From positions 62,001-126,000 of the forward strand of contig CAMAUL010000001.1 of NCBI GenBank assembly GCA_945861405.1: DNA of 64,000 bases. Direction: 5' to 3'. Position 1 is the stretch's first letter. Each line of letters starts with the position of its first letter. Position numbers and translations under genes: made by a program. This document shows positions 15,938-25,782 of the stretch, piece by piece. Source of the stretch: Candidatus Methylobacter oryzae (GTDB lineage Bacteria; Pseudomonadota; Gammaproteobacteria; Methylococcales; Methylomonadaceae). The notes beneath the pieces are model-generated. The model saw nothing but the letters and a program-made list of their open reading frames with translations, searched no databases and had not been told where the DNA came from.

Positions 15938-18010
15938 ATGAATACCTCTTCTATTCCGCGCAAATCCCTTCCACTTGCCGCGCTGGCGGGTCTGCTGGCC
16001 CTGTCCGGCTCGGCAGAGGCGTGTTACTACAATTGTTCTGCCCCCGCCCCGTCGGCGGCCTCCACGACTTCCACCGTCACCACAGATAACGCCCCGAACA
16101 GCGCCGAGGAGCAGCTTGGGCTGACTTATCAAGGCCCCCCGAAGAACTTCTTCGAGAGAATAGAGCTCGGGGACGACATCGATGATTTAGAGGATCAGAG
16201 TGTGAACCACCTAATAGATATCTTTTTTGGTGATGACAACCGCACCGGCCCAACCGACGAAGAGCGTGAGCGTCAACACCAACGAGAGCTTGAGCAAATC
16301 CGGCATTTCGAGGAGCGCCAGAGAGAAGCGGATAGGCGTTGGAGAGAAGCGCATAATCGCATGACACAAGGGCCCGGCCAAGGCCAGACAGAGCGCAACC
16401 GCACCGGCCCAACCGACGAAGAGCGTGAGCGTCAACACCAACGAGAGCTTGAGCAAATCCGGCATTTCGAGGACAAATTGGAAAGACAAAATCGCCTCGC
16501 GTTAGAAGATGCGCGGCTGATAAGCGACCTAAGAAATCGCACAGCAGCAGCTTCGCGGGCTTTTGTCGAAAAAGCAGAAGCCGACGGTAAGTGGACTCCC
16601 GAAGAAGAGGCCGAATATGACCGGCTTGCTGATCAAGAAAATGAAGCTTGGGTATTTACACCCGAAGAGCGGGTGGAAATGGATCGTCAAAACGCCGTGC
16701 GCACTCAAGTGATCGATGAGCTCAGGCGCTCAGCATTCAATATGGGCGGCATAAGCGATGCCGACATTGCGGAGCGCGCGCAAACGGCCAAGGTGTGGGA
16801 CGCTGGAACCAAGACTTGGCGTAACGCGACTTTCACGGGCCGGATGTTAAATGAAGTGGGCAACGATATTACCGCTCAGCGAGAGCTCGGCATCAAAGCC
16901 AACAACATGATGATGGCGGCTACTAATTATATGAATCGCACTGATATCACCGCAGAGCAACGGGCGGCCGCGCAGCAAGCTTATGACGCGGCGCATTTTG
17001 CACGTGGTGCCGCGGCGGATGCCATCGGTAAAGATACGGCGCTTATTTTAGCCGGAACGGCTTCAGACGTGGTAGTGCTAGGTGCCGGGCGGGGAGCTGC
17101 GATTGTTGGTGGAAAAGCAGCAGAAGCTGCCGGGGCCTTATGGGGAAAACTTTTCGGAGGCGCGGCAGCCGAAGGTGGTGCTGAAGCAGGTGCTGCGGCA
17201 GGTAGCGCAGCAGGCTCCAAAGCTGGTCAAGCGGGAGCAGGAGCTCAAGCAGGACGTACGACCGGTACAGAAGCCGGAACTGCCGGAAAAGCTGCGGGCG
17301 AAGAAGCAGGTGCCGCCGGAACATCCAAAGCGCCTTCGCAAATGTCGCAAGCGGAAAGACAAGCTTATAACGACGCAAAAGCGCAACAAGCTGCTTCGGA
17401 AGGCTGGCGATCGGGCAGAGCCATGGAGGATGGTGGAGAACATATGCTTCCCACGCCATCAGGCGCTGTTATGCAACCTGCGGTTGGCGAATTGAGTAAG
17501 GATCTCACGCAAGCGGAAGTCAACGCGCTCTTTAAGCCGGGCGCCAATTTAACGGCGGAACAAATCGGACAAAAAGCGGATCTTTTATTGACAGGGTACA
17601 GGCCACCTGTAATTGGTGCACCGGGCTTGCCGCCTTCGGGGGTTGTGGCGGGCGTTGCGGATAATTCCGCCACCGTCATTCTTTCCGGACAAGAGGCTGC
17701 ATCGGGCATAGCGGCTGAAGCGGGAACAGTGATCACGAAGCCGGGCGCAGCAGCGACCGGTAGTACAACACAAGCTTTTCCCGGAACACTTCCGCTTCCT
17801 AATACAGCTCCGGGTACCGTGACAGGTGCAGCCGCTGAAACAGGAACTGTAATTACAAGACCGGGCGCAGCCGCTGCTACTGGCGGAACGACGCAAGCTT
17901 TTCCCGGAACGCTTTCACTTCCATCCTCAAGCGCTGCTGCCGCAGGCAGGGTGCATGAGTCACTCAACACGACCGATGCCGCCAACAGCATCGTCCCTAC
18001 ACTCAGGTAG
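15938..18010 (+). CDS. Large exported repeat protein of unknown function, possible Slam cargo
   Basis: 690 residues; no known family recognised. Residues 1-28 are a signal peptide ending SGSAEA, followed by CYYNC. The Cys could be a lipid-anchor site but the lipobox is poor (Glu at -2). Residues 100-190 are highly charged, probably coiled coil, with an exact 26-residue duplication (NRTGPTDEERERQHQRELEQ...) at 101 and 154. Residues about 355-460 are Ala/Gly-rich with a hydrophobic stretch (ALILAGTASDVVVLGAG). The C-terminus has two copies of a TVIT[KR]PGAAA...TTQAFPGTL unit (about 594 and 636). GAGG lies nine bases before ATG. It lies 145 bases after the Slam-like gene in the same direction. 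Confidence 0.6.
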   Translation: MNTSSIPRKSLPLAALAGLLALSGSAEACYYNCSAPAPSAASTTSTVTTDNAPNSAEEQLGLTYQGPPKNFFERIELGDDIDDLEDQSVNHLIDIFFGDDNRTGPTDEERERQHQRELEQIRHFEERQREADRRWREAHNRMTQGPGQGQTERNRTGPTDEERERQHQRELEQIRHFEDKLERQNRLALEDARLISDLRNRTAAASRAFVEKAEADGKWTPEEEAEYDRLADQENEAWVFTPEERVEMDRQNAVRTQVIDELRRSAFNMGGISDADIAERAQTAKVWDAGTKTWRNATFTGRMLNEVGNDITAQRELGIKANNMMMAATNYMNRTDITAEQRAAAQQAYDAAHFARGAAADAIGKDTALILAGTASDVVVLGAGRGAAIVGGKAAEAAGALWGKLFGGAAAEGGAEAGAAAGSAAGSKAGQAGAGAQAGRTTGTEAGTAGKAAGEEAGAAGTSKAPSQMSQAERQAYNDAKAQQAASEGWRSGRAMEDGGEHMLPTPSGAVMQPAVGELSKDLTQAEVNALFKPGANLTAEQIGQKADLLLTGYRPPVIGAPGLPPSGVVAGVADNSATVILSGQEAASGIAAEAGTVITKPGAAATGSTTQAFPGTLPLPNTAPGTVTGAAAETGTVITRPGAAAATGGTTQAFPGTLSLPSSSAAAAGRVHESLNTTDAANSIVPTLR
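16237..16473. repeat. Exact 78-bp direct repeat within the exported protein gene
   Basis: 16237-16314 and 16396-16473 are identical by eye over 78 bases, with a period of 159 bases (53 codons), so the reading frame is kept. Identity at DNA level points to a recent duplication. Confidence 0.85.
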
Positions 18011-18312
18011 GTTTTCCGACACCCCATTTAAAGCCCCTGAGACAACAGGGGACAGGCTACAATCTTACGGTTTTTTGGGTAAAAATCCTCCGAGCCGGAC
18101 GGGTTTTGTAAACCTATAAGGCATAGGCTTATATACTGACACACGCTTGATTAAGAACAAAAAAACACCTGAAAAAAGGCGCTTTTTGCTATAATTCGCA
18201 AAACAGCTCGGTAGGTTGGGCAACAGCTTTTCGTTGCCCAACATTTTGCGCATCCAGTGATGATTGGCGTTCTACTACGCCCCCCGTTAGAGCACGAAGT
18301 AATACCGTCCTA
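18011..18312. other. Gene-free stretch with a GTTGGGCAAC hairpin
   Basis: No gene seen. GTTGGGCAAC (18215-18224) and GTTGCCCAAC (18233-18242) form a short hairpin repeat. TTCTACTACGCCCCCCGTTA follows, typical of dispersed repeat debris. The sequence returns here to the lower G+C of the flanks, marking the right edge of the island. Confidence 0.5.
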
Positions 18313-18612
18313 CTACCCCATTTCTTCAAAAACTTTACGAAGCTTATTTGGGTTACCTCTGCAATCAAGAACACGAAAGACGATAGCTTTGCTATCAATT
18401 ATTTTGTAATAAATTGCGTAAGGAAAACGCTTTGCCAGCAGACGATGAAATCCGAAATGAATTGAATGAATCCCGCCGTAAAGTGCGAGTGAATCGATTT
18501 CGGCAAAGAGGCTGTCGAAAAAATAGTCGCCTACGCCTGCTTCTTGACGATCATAACACTTTCGGCCTGCGGCAAGGTCTTCTATAGCTGACCGGAGAAC
18601 CTGAACTTTCAT
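18313..18612 (-). CDS. RelE/ParE-family toxin
   Basis: 99 residues with the ParE/RelE toxin pattern: MKVQVLRSAIEDLAAGRKCYD at the N-terminus, a central GIHSIHFGFHRLLAKRFPYAIYY strand-turn-strand, and a C-terminal VFRVLDCRGNPNKL. Such toxins act on gyrase or ribosome-bound mRNA; which one cannot be told from sequence. The ATG overlaps the antitoxin stop (ATGA at 18609-18612), giving the usual antitoxin-first operon. Appears intact. Confidence 0.85.
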   Translation of the reverse strand: MKVQVLRSAIEDLAAGRKCYDRQEAGVGDYFFDSLFAEIDSLALYGGIHSIHFGFHRLLAKRFPYAIYYKIIDSKAIVFRVLDCRGNPNKLRKVFEEMG

Positions 18613-18824
18613 TCAAATCGAGAACGCAGTTCTTTCTTGGCTTGTTGCCAATCCAGTACTTCAATGTCGCCGGAGAGAAATCTTTTTTCAGTCTCTATGA
18701 GTTCGGTTTCATGCCAGGATGGGCTGGAGAGATTATCTTCGTCACCGACCAAATCCCCCCAAAGCGCCTCGATAATCTTTAGCTTTTCTACGGCGGATAA
18801 CTTGTGAAGTTCGGCGATGCTCAT
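18609..18824 (-). CDS. Addiction module antitoxin (putative addiction module component family)
   Basis: 71 residues: MSIAELHKLSAVEKLKIIEALWGDL followed by the typical SPSWHETEL segment and a C-terminal EVLDWQQAKKELRSRFE. This is the antitoxin family (TIGR02574-like) found before RelE/ParE toxins. The DWQQAKKELR tail is the part expected to wrap the toxin. It probably represses its own promoter just upstream (18825 on). Confidence 0.85.
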   Translation of the reverse strand: MSIAELHKLSAVEKLKIIEALWGDLVGDEDNLSSPSWHETELIETEKRFLSGDIEVLDWQQAKKELRSRFE

Positions 18825-19131
18825 ATAGGAAGTACCTGTAGGGTGATTGATATTGCGTCTTTACCACGAACAGCTTAACCTTAAAAGAAAAGCACTGTTT
18901 TTGCAATCATACATTACGTCGCATTACATGTTTAGCATTACTGAAACTAGAACTTCAATCCGTATTAACCATGCCGCAAAACAAAACAATTCCCAAAATC
19001 AAGCGCAAAAAAAGCCCATCATAAAGACGGGCTTTTTTAAATCTCCTCGGCAATTGCTCCTGCATTGCTCTACCTCCTGCATCTATGCAGTCGTCACCCT
19101 AGCCCTCTCCAGCAGGAGAGGGCGAATAAGA
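18825..19131. other. Gene-free stretch: TA promoter, ilvC terminator and a 44-bp repeat
   Basis: Holds the promoter side of the toxin-antitoxin operon, the ilvC terminator at 19007-19038, a 44-base block at 19039-19082 identical (inverted) to 1579-1622, and a CCCTCTCC-AGCA-GGAGAGGG hairpin at about 19101-19122. No gene. Confidence 0.65.
19007..19038 (-). terminator. Intrinsic terminator downstream of ilvC
   Basis: AAAAAAAGCCC - loop - GGGCTTTTTT. On the minus strand the GC stem is followed by seven T. It lies about 95 bases past the ilvC stop. Confidence 0.75.
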
Positions 19132-20196
<1,065 letters not shown>

Positions 20197-20227
20197 TTAA
20201 TTATCGGATCGCATCTCTACGCCGATA

Positions 20228-20842
20228 TTATTCCTTAGCCCATGTCTCGAAGACGTCTGTTAATTCAACTGCTAACTCGGGAAACAAATACGGCGTGGCA
20301 ATATCGTCACCGGTATACATGCGCTTAAGTTGATAACATTCATTTTCATCCAACACAAACTGATGGATGGCTTGTTCTTCCGGGTAGACAATCCAGTATT
20401 CGCCGACACCGCTTTCTTGGTACAGTTCATATTTGATGTTCATATCCCGCTTGGCGTTACTTTTTGACAGAATTTCAATGATCCAATCGGGTGCGCCATT
20501 ACAACCTTGTAGATCCAAAATTTCAGGATTGCAAATGACACACAAATCGGGTTGCACCACCGTATGTATGTCTTGGCTGGCTAAAATTGATTTTTTGCGA
20601 TCATATAAACGGACATCAAACGGCGCGACATAAACGCGGCATTTTTTATGTTTAAAAAAAACGGATAATAAACGTGTTAAGTTTGTAGAAATATCTTGAT
20701 GATACACATTCGGCGCAGGCGACATCAACATGATTTTGCCTTTGATTAGTTCGAGGGCATCGTCAAATTTCCAGGTCATATAATCGGCATAGCTATAAGT
20801 CCGGTTTAAATCCAATTGCGATAATTCGGTAATTTTAGCCAT
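20228..20842 (-). CDS. Uma2-family (DUF820) putative nuclease
   Basis: 204 residues of the Uma2/DUF820 family, a PD-(D/E)XK fold. Visible motifs: GKIMLMSPAPNVYHQ (about 35-49), VQPDLCVIC (about 96-104) and APDWIIEILSKSN (about 115-127), which supply the acidic site and the ExS/K residues. Function of the family is unclear and it is often linked to mobile DNA. I start at ATG 20842; the upstream ATG overlaps the GAGG ribosome site. It lies in the same direction between ilvH and ilvC, an unusual place. Confidence 0.8.
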   Translation of the reverse strand: MAKITELSQLDLNRTYSYADYMTWKFDDALELIKGKIMLMSPAPNVYHQDISTNLTRLLSVFFKHKKCRVYVAPFDVRLYDRKKSILASQDIHTVVQPDLCVICNPEILDLQGCNGAPDWIIEILSKSNAKRDMNIKYELYQESGVGEYWIVYPEEQAIHQFVLDENECYQLKRMYTGDDIATPYLFPELAVELTDVFETWAKE

Positions 20843-20892
20843 TTGATTAAACCTCATTCATGAAAGAAAAAAACGGTTTCAATGCCGCTAAC

Positions 20893-21384
20893 TTACAAAT
20901 GCAGCCCTTTTTCGCCTCTCGATATGCCGGTCGGCCCGGAGCGAACGACTTCAATAATGGTATCGCCATCGATAGCGGCGATAAATGCATCCAGTTTGCT
21001 GGAGGGACCGGTCATTTCCACGACATAAGTGCTCGGCGTAACATCAATAATCTTGCCGCGGAATATAGCCGCCATGCCTCTGATTTCTTCGCGCGTCTGC
21101 TCGGTGGTTCTGATCTTGACCATCATCAGTTCCCGTTCGATATGAACGGAGTCCGCCAAGTCTATCAGTTTAACCACATCAATCAGCTTATTCAGCTGCT
21201 TGGTGATTTGCTCGATAATGTCATCGCTGCCGCGAGTGACCAGGGTCATCCGCGACAGGCTGGCGTCTTCAGTTGGTGCTACGGTCAAGGACTCGATATT
21301 GTAGCCGCGCGCGGAAAACAAGCCTGCCACCCGCGATAACGCACCGGATTCATTTTCAATCAGGATAGAAATAATATGCCTCAT
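20893..21384 (-). CDS. ilvH: Acetolactate synthase regulatory subunit
   Basis: 163 residues with an N-terminal ACT domain (HIISILIENESGALSRVAGLFSARGYNIESLTVAPTED) that binds valine for feedback inhibition, and the usual C-terminal domain ending GPTGISRGEKGLHL. Partner of IlvI. The start shares a base with the ilvI stop (TAATG), so the two subunits are coupled. Confidence 0.96.
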   Translation of the reverse strand: MRHIISILIENESGALSRVAGLFSARGYNIESLTVAPTEDASLSRMTLVTRGSDDIIEQITKQLNKLIDVVKLIDLADSVHIERELMMVKIRTTEQTREEIRGMAAIFRGKIIDVTPSTYVVEMTGPSSKLDAFIAAIDGDTIIEVVRSGPTGISRGEKGLHL

Positions 21385-23120
21385 TACGCCAACTCCCTGT
21401 CGGTCGATGTACCTGATGCGACTCTTAAGGTCATATCATGATGACCTTTGCCTGATTCAATCATCGGGTAAACATTTTCGGTACGGTCGGTCAGGATGTC
21501 CAAAAATACCGTGCGGTCTTTCATAGCGAAGGCTTCTTCCAACGTCGGCCTGACTTCCTCAGGTTTATCAACACGCATGCCGACATGGCCGTAGGCTTCA
21601 GCCAGCTTGACGAAGTCCGGGATGGTGTCCATGTACGAATGCGAGTAGCGGCTTTCGTAGGTAAACTCCTGCCATTGGCGAACCATGCCCAAATAGCTGT
21701 TGTTCAGGTTGATGATTTTTACCGGCGTATTGTATTGCAGCGCGGTCGATAATTCCTGAATGCACATCTGTATGCTGCCATCGCCGGTTACGCAGGCGAC
21801 TTCCGAATCTGGAAACGCCAGTTTAACGCCGATAGCCGCAGGCAAGCCAAAGCCCATCGTGCCCAAACCGCCCGAATTAATCCAATGCCGCGGCTTGTCG
21901 AACGGATAATACTGGGCCGCCCACATTTGATGCTGACCTACATCCGAAGTGATATACGCCTCGCCTTTGGTGACTTCGTACAACTGCTCAATCACGTATT
22001 GCGGCTTGATCAAGCGGCTGTTGCGGTCGTATTCCATGCACTTAACGGCGCGCCATTCGTCGATCTGTTTCCACCAGTTTTCCAAGGCTTTCTTGGACGG
22101 TTTCTTTTTGCTTTCCCGGATCATTTCCATCATCTGTTCCAATACCGGTTTGACTTCGCCGACGATAGGAATCGCGACCTTAACGGTTTTTGAAATAGAC
22201 GCAGGATCAACATCGATATGGATGATTTGGGCATGCGGGCAAAACTCGTCCAGCTTGCCGGTGACACGGTCGTCAAAACGCGCGCCGATAGCGATAATCA
22301 CATCGCTGTCGTGCATCGCCATGTTGGCTTCATAAGTACCGTGCATGCCCAGCATGCCTACGAACTGCTTGTCGGTTGCAGGGTAAGCGCCCAGGCCCAT
22401 CAAGGTGTTGGTGATCGGAAACTCCAGTAATCGGGTGAACTCGATCAATTCCTTGCTGCCCTCACCCAAGATCACGCCGCCGCCGGCATAAATGATCGGC
22501 TTTTGCGCGGTCAATAATAAATCCACGGCTTTTTTGATCTGCCCTTTGTGGCCGGTAACCGCCGGATTATAGGAACGAATAACGACTTTTTTAGGGTACT
22601 TGTAAGGCACTTTTATTCTGGGATCGGTGATGTCTTTAGGCACGTCAACAACGACAGGGCCGGGACGGCCGGTGGTCGCCACATAAAAGGCCTTCTTGAT
22701 GGTTTCAGCCAGTTTGGTCACGTCCTTGACCAGGAAATTATGCTTCACGCAGGGGCGGGTAATGCCGACCATGTCGACTTCCTGGAACGCATCGCTGCCG
22801 ATCACCGGCGACGGCACCTGACCGGAAATAACCACCATCGGGATTGAATCCATATAAGCGGTGGCAATGCCGGTGACCGCGTTGGTAGCGCCGGGGCCTG
22901 AAGTGACCAGGACTACGCCCGGTTTGCCGGTGGCGCGGGCATAGCCGTCCGCCGCATGGGTCGCGCCCTGCTCGTGCCGAACCAGGATGTGCTTGACATC
23001 ATCCTGCTGGAAAATGGCATCGTATAAATGCAATACCGCTCCGCCGGGATAGCCAAAAATATATTCTACGCCTTCGTCCTTTAGACTCTGAATTACAATT
23101 TGTGCGCCGTTTAGCTCCAC
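21384..23120 (-). CDS. ilvI: Acetolactate synthase catalytic subunit
   Basis: 578 residues, a ThDP- and FAD-dependent enzyme that joins pyruvate units (or pyruvate and 2-ketobutyrate) in branched-chain amino acid synthesis. Catalytic Glu in [18 protein letters not shown] (about 48-65), FAD region, and the ThDP motif [39 protein letters not shown] start at 23120 with GAGGGT upstream. The 236-base region ahead has no clear leader peptide rich in branched-chain codons, so I do not call attenuation. Confidence 0.96.
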   Translation of the reverse strand: MELNGAQIVIQSLKDEGVEYIFGYPGGAVLHLYDAIFQQDDVKHILVRHEQGATHAADGYARATGKPGVVLVTSGPGATNAVTGIATAYMDSIPMVVISGQVPSPVIGSDAFQEVDMVGITRPCVKHNFLVKDVTKLAETIKKAFYVATTGRPGPVVVDVPKDITDPRIKVPYKYPKKVVIRSYNPAVTGHKGQIKKAVDLLLTAQKPIIYAGGGVILGEGSKELIEFTRLLEFPITNTLMGLGAYPATDKQFVGMLGMHGTYEANMAMHDSDVIIAIGARFDDRVTGKLDEFCPHAQIIHIDVDPASISKTVKVAIPIVGEVKPVLEQMMEMIRESKKKPSKKALENWWKQIDEWRAVKCMEYDRNSRLIKPQYVIEQLYEVTKGEAYITSDVGQHQMWAAQYYPFDKPRHWINSGGLGTMGFGLPAAIGVKLAFPDSEVACVTGDGSIQMCIQELSTALQYNTPVKIINLNNSYLGMVRQWQEFTYESRYSHSYMDTIPDFVKLAEAYGHVGMRVDKPEEVRPTLEEAFAMKDRTVFLDILTDRTENVYPMIESGKGHHDMTLRVASGTSTDRELA

Positions 23121-23356
23121 GCTAATACCCTCAAAAAAACTTTCGAATTAAGCCGATTAACCGCATTTTTAAAAACTCAAAACCCAAGTACCCGGTTTGT
23201 TTTTAAAGACATCAGATAATCTGCTGTTGGCAGTCGCCTTTTTCAAGCGACATATGTTGGCTATTTTACTAGGTTTTTGATGGGATTGCACTCGCATCTC
23301 TTATCCTTTTTAATTCTTGCTTAACTAAGAATCAACGGATGGTGCGGCAATTGTTC

Positions 23357-24184
23357 CTACGCCGAAAACTCAACCTCGTAACCGGCAAACTTGCGGATAT
23401 TAATGACGCCGGTATCCAGCAATAAATACTGGCCTTTAATGCCGTGCAGCACCCCGGATACTTCGGCGTCTTTATCCAAATTAAACGACTTGACCTTGAC
23501 GGGGTAGCTGTCCACCGGAAAATGAATATCCACCGCCGTCTCATCGGCTAAAAACTCAAGCGCCTGCGGGTCGAAACGCTGGGCAATTTCATCCAGTTCT
23601 GCCTTACAAATGGCGATTAATTCATCCCGCTTTGCAGCCAGATCGACAGGCTCGGCCTTATTTTTAAGCATTTGCTGCCAGCTGGTTTTATCGCTGACGT
23701 GTTTGGCAATGGCGATTTCGACTAAACCGGAAATATAACGCGACTGGACTTTAAAAATCGGTAGCGCCTGCACCGCACCCTGATCTATCCAGCGTGTCGG
23801 GATTTGCGTCTGCCGGGTAATGCCGACCTTGATGCCGCTGGAATTGGCCAGATAAACCACATGAGGTTGAAAGCAGAATTCCTCGCCCCAGGAAGGTTCC
23901 CTGCAAGTGCCCACCGCATAGTGGCAAGTTTCCGGCTTCATGATGCACATATCGCATTGCGCCAGCGAGGTGAAGCAGGGATAGCAATAGCCCTGATTGA
24001 AGCTCTTTTTAATCGACCGGTTGCAGTGGATGCAAAAGATTTTACCGGCATACACCAGCTTAATCGGCTTGCCGAGCAACGGGTTTAACGCAACCAGTTG
24101 CTCGCCTACCGGCAACTCGTACCGAACCGGCTTTGATCTATCCATATCCAGCTGGGCGTGCATTTTTCTTAATTGTCCCTGCAT
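23357..24184 (-). CDS. DUF2797 protein with cysteine clusters
   Basis: 275 residues of the DUF2797 family, function unknown. The central part has eight Cys in metal-site spacing (FCIHCNRS, GYCYPCFTSLAQCDMCIMKPETCHYAVGTC, about 50-95), followed by HVVYLANSSGIKVGITRQTQIPTRWIDQGA (about 108-137), which resembles a degenerate GIY-YIG nuclease strand pair. The C-terminal 80 residues form a beta-rich domain. It looks like a zinc-bearing nucleic-acid protein, but that is inference. Single gene, 236 bases from ilvI. Confidence 0.75.
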   Translation of the reverse strand: MQGQLRKMHAQLDMDRSKPVRYELPVGEQLVALNPLLGKPIKLVYAGKIFCIHCNRSIKKSFNQGYCYPCFTSLAQCDMCIMKPETCHYAVGTCREPSWGEEFCFQPHVVYLANSSGIKVGITRQTQIPTRWIDQGAVQALPIFKVQSRYISGLVEIAIAKHVSDKTSWQQMLKNKAEPVDLAAKRDELIAICKAELDEIAQRFDPQALEFLADETAVDIHFPVDSYPVKVKSFNLDKDAEVSGVLHGIKGQYLLLDTGVINIRKFAGYEVEFSA

Positions 24185-24214
24185 TTTGGTATTTCCTAAA
24201 ATATAAACATAATG

Positions 24215-24303
24215 GAACGCAGATGACGCTGATAAATTAAGATTAAGTAAGATTTTTCATGAATTATCTGCGTTCATCATATTTATCAGCGTCATCTGCG
24301 TTC
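24215..24303. repeat. Palindromic repeat, GAACGCAGATGACGCTG type
   Basis: Perfect 23-base arms: 24215-24237 (GAACGCAGATGACGCTGAT...) and its reverse complement at 24281-24303. Inner arms add GATGAACGCAGATAATTC-like pairing. Related in design to the GAACACGGATGACGC family at 32282, 45708 and 63315. Confidence 0.8.
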
Positions 24304-24314
24304 TATTTTAATAA

Positions 24315-24761
24315 CTAAAGATAACCGTCGGTATTTTTCACCAGCCAACGTTCGGCCTGGGATTTTAACAGTTCCTTTTTCCAGAAAGGCGCTCTCGACT
24401 TTAACGCTTCCATAATATATCGGCTTGCATTAAAAGCATCGCTGCGGTGTGACGTCCATACCGCCACCAGCACTATCGGCTCATTAGGCAGAATATCGCC
24501 TACCCGGTGCACCACCAGCGCATCGATAACCGGCCATTGCCGAACAGCTTCGGCAACGATTTTTTCCAGCTGTTTTTCGGTCATGCCGGGATAATGCTCC
24601 AGCGTCATGCCCTTAATATCATCGCCTTCATTGAAATCGCGCATCGTGCCTATAAAGATACTCGTCGCGCCAAACTTTCCAGTCATGTCTTTTGCCGAAT
24701 GCTGATGCGACTGAATCTCCTGCCAGGGATCGAAAGGTTCCGCGCAAATTTTTATGCCCAC
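24315..24761 (-). CDS. moaE: Molybdopterin synthase catalytic subunit MoaE
   Basis: 148 residues. It transfers sulfur from MoaD thiocarboxylate to precursor Z (cPMP) to make molybdopterin. Typical stretches: GATSIFIGTMRDFNEGDDIKGMTLEHYPGM, VVHRVGDILPNEPIVLVAVWTSHRSDAFNA and the conserved Lys site APFWKKEL near the C-terminus. GTG start at 24761, two bases past the moaD stop. Confidence 0.93.
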   Translation of the reverse strand: MGIKICAEPFDPWQEIQSHQHSAKDMTGKFGATSIFIGTMRDFNEGDDIKGMTLEHYPGMTEKQLEKIVAEAVRQWPVIDALVVHRVGDILPNEPIVLVAVWTSHRSDAFNASRYIMEALKSRAPFWKKELLKSQAERWLVKNTDGYL

Positions 24762-24763
24762 GG

Positions 24764-24997
24764 TCAGCCCCCGGTCACCGGCGGAAAAAACGCCACTTCA
24801 TCGCCGTCCTTAACAGCACCATCCAATTCAACATAGTCCATATTCACCGCTGCCAAACTATTGTCCGGCAGCGCTTTATTGGGGTTGGCATAACGCCAGA
24901 CATCGGCGACGGTAACCAAGCCTGCAAGCTCCAGACTATCTTCCGAGCGACCTATGCTTTCTTTCAAGCTGGCAAAATAACGCACCCTAATTGACAT
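24764..24997 (-). CDS. moaD: Molybdopterin synthase sulfur carrier MoaD
   Basis: 77 residues of ubiquitin-like fold (MSIRVRYFASLKESIGRSED) ending FFPPVTGG; the C-terminal Gly-Gly is the site of thiocarboxylation. It is followed directly by moaE. ATG 24997 preferred over an upstream GTG at 25003. Divergent from moaC. Confidence 0.92.
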   Translation of the reverse strand: MSIRVRYFASLKESIGRSEDSLELAGLVTVADVWRYANPNKALPDNSLAAVNMDYVELDGAVKDGDEVAFFPPVTGG

Positions 24998-25046
24998 AGT
25001 CACTCACTCAGTCACAAAAAATAAAGTCGGCATAAAAGGAGACGGG

Positions 25047-25077
25047 TTGATTTTTCTTATCCGGCAGTTGTTATAAT
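25047..25077 (+). promoter_or_regulatory. Possible sigma-70 promoter for moaC
   Basis: Perfect TATAAT at 25072-25077 with TTGATT at 25047-25052. The 19-base spacer is longer than ideal, so the -35 box is uncertain. No molybdenum-cofactor riboswitch structure is evident between here and moaC. Confidence 0.4.
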
Positions 25078-25117
25078 GAACCGTGCCAGCCTCTTTCATT
25101 GATAATTTTACAGAAAA

Positions 25118-25600
25118 ATGACCGCATTAACCCACTTTAATCAATCCGGTGAAGCCCACATGGTTGACGTCGGCGAAAAGGCGATCACCCGGCGCACAGC
25201 CGTCACCGAAGGCTATATTGAAATGCAGCCGGAAACGCTCAAGCTGATCGTAGACGGCGGACACAAAAAAGGCGACGTGCTGGCTATAGCGAGAATAGCC
25301 GGTATCATGGCCAGCAAAAAAACTGCGGATCTGATTCCGCTCTGCCATCCGCTGCCGCTAACCCATGTAGAAATCCAACTGAACCCGGAAATCGATAGCA
25401 GCCGGATACGCTGCCAAACCACCGTAAAAACCAACGGCCAAACCGGCGTGGAAATGGAAGCGCTAAACGCCACGCAGATTGCATTACTGACCATTTACGA
25501 TATGTGCAAGGCCGTAGACAGGGGTATGGTTATACAGTCTGTCCGGTTGCTGGAGAAAGACGGCGGCAAATCGGGACACTGGCAGCGCAATCAATATTGA
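25118..25600 (+). CDS. moaC: Cyclic pyranopterin monophosphate synthase MoaC
   Basis: 160 residues. It finishes cPMP formation, step one of molybdenum cofactor synthesis, with MoaA. Signature regions: [41 protein letters not shown] and [26 protein letters not shown], containing the conserved His, Lys and Asp residues. Divergent from moaDE; moaA is not in the window. Confidence 0.95.
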   Translation: MTALTHFNQSGEAHMVDVGEKAITRRTAVTEGYIEMQPETLKLIVDGGHKKGDVLAIARIAGIMASKKTADLIPLCHPLPLTHVEIQLNPEIDSSRIRCQTTVKTNGQTGVEMEALNATQIALLTIYDMCKAVDRGMVIQSVRLLEKDGGKSGHWQRNQY

Positions 25601-25782
25601 CTTTTGGGCTCTGGAAAACAGAAAAATAAAATCAAATCGGTTACATTGAAAACCTTATCGTTCCGACCAGCATCCAATGCGGATGATATGGTTGTTTATT
25701 AGATTTGTTACACTAAACTTATATTTTCAAAAACGTGCCGATTGTTTTGGCGCTATGTTTAAGAATAACAGCAGAGACAAAT

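Noticed and set aside
16077-17495. Opposite-strand and shifted ORFs over the exported repeat protein, some with apparent hydrophobic stretches
   Set aside because: They mirror the repeats and the Ala/Gly-rich codons of the real gene; no ribosome sites or family matches.
23121-23356. Possible attenuator leader upstream of ilvI
   Set aside because: Only a very short ORF without a run of Ile, Leu or Val codons, and no clear terminator/antiterminator pair.
25004-25117. Possible molybdenum-cofactor riboswitch before moaC
   Set aside because: The gap is short and I see no multi-stem structure; ordinary promoter elements account for it.
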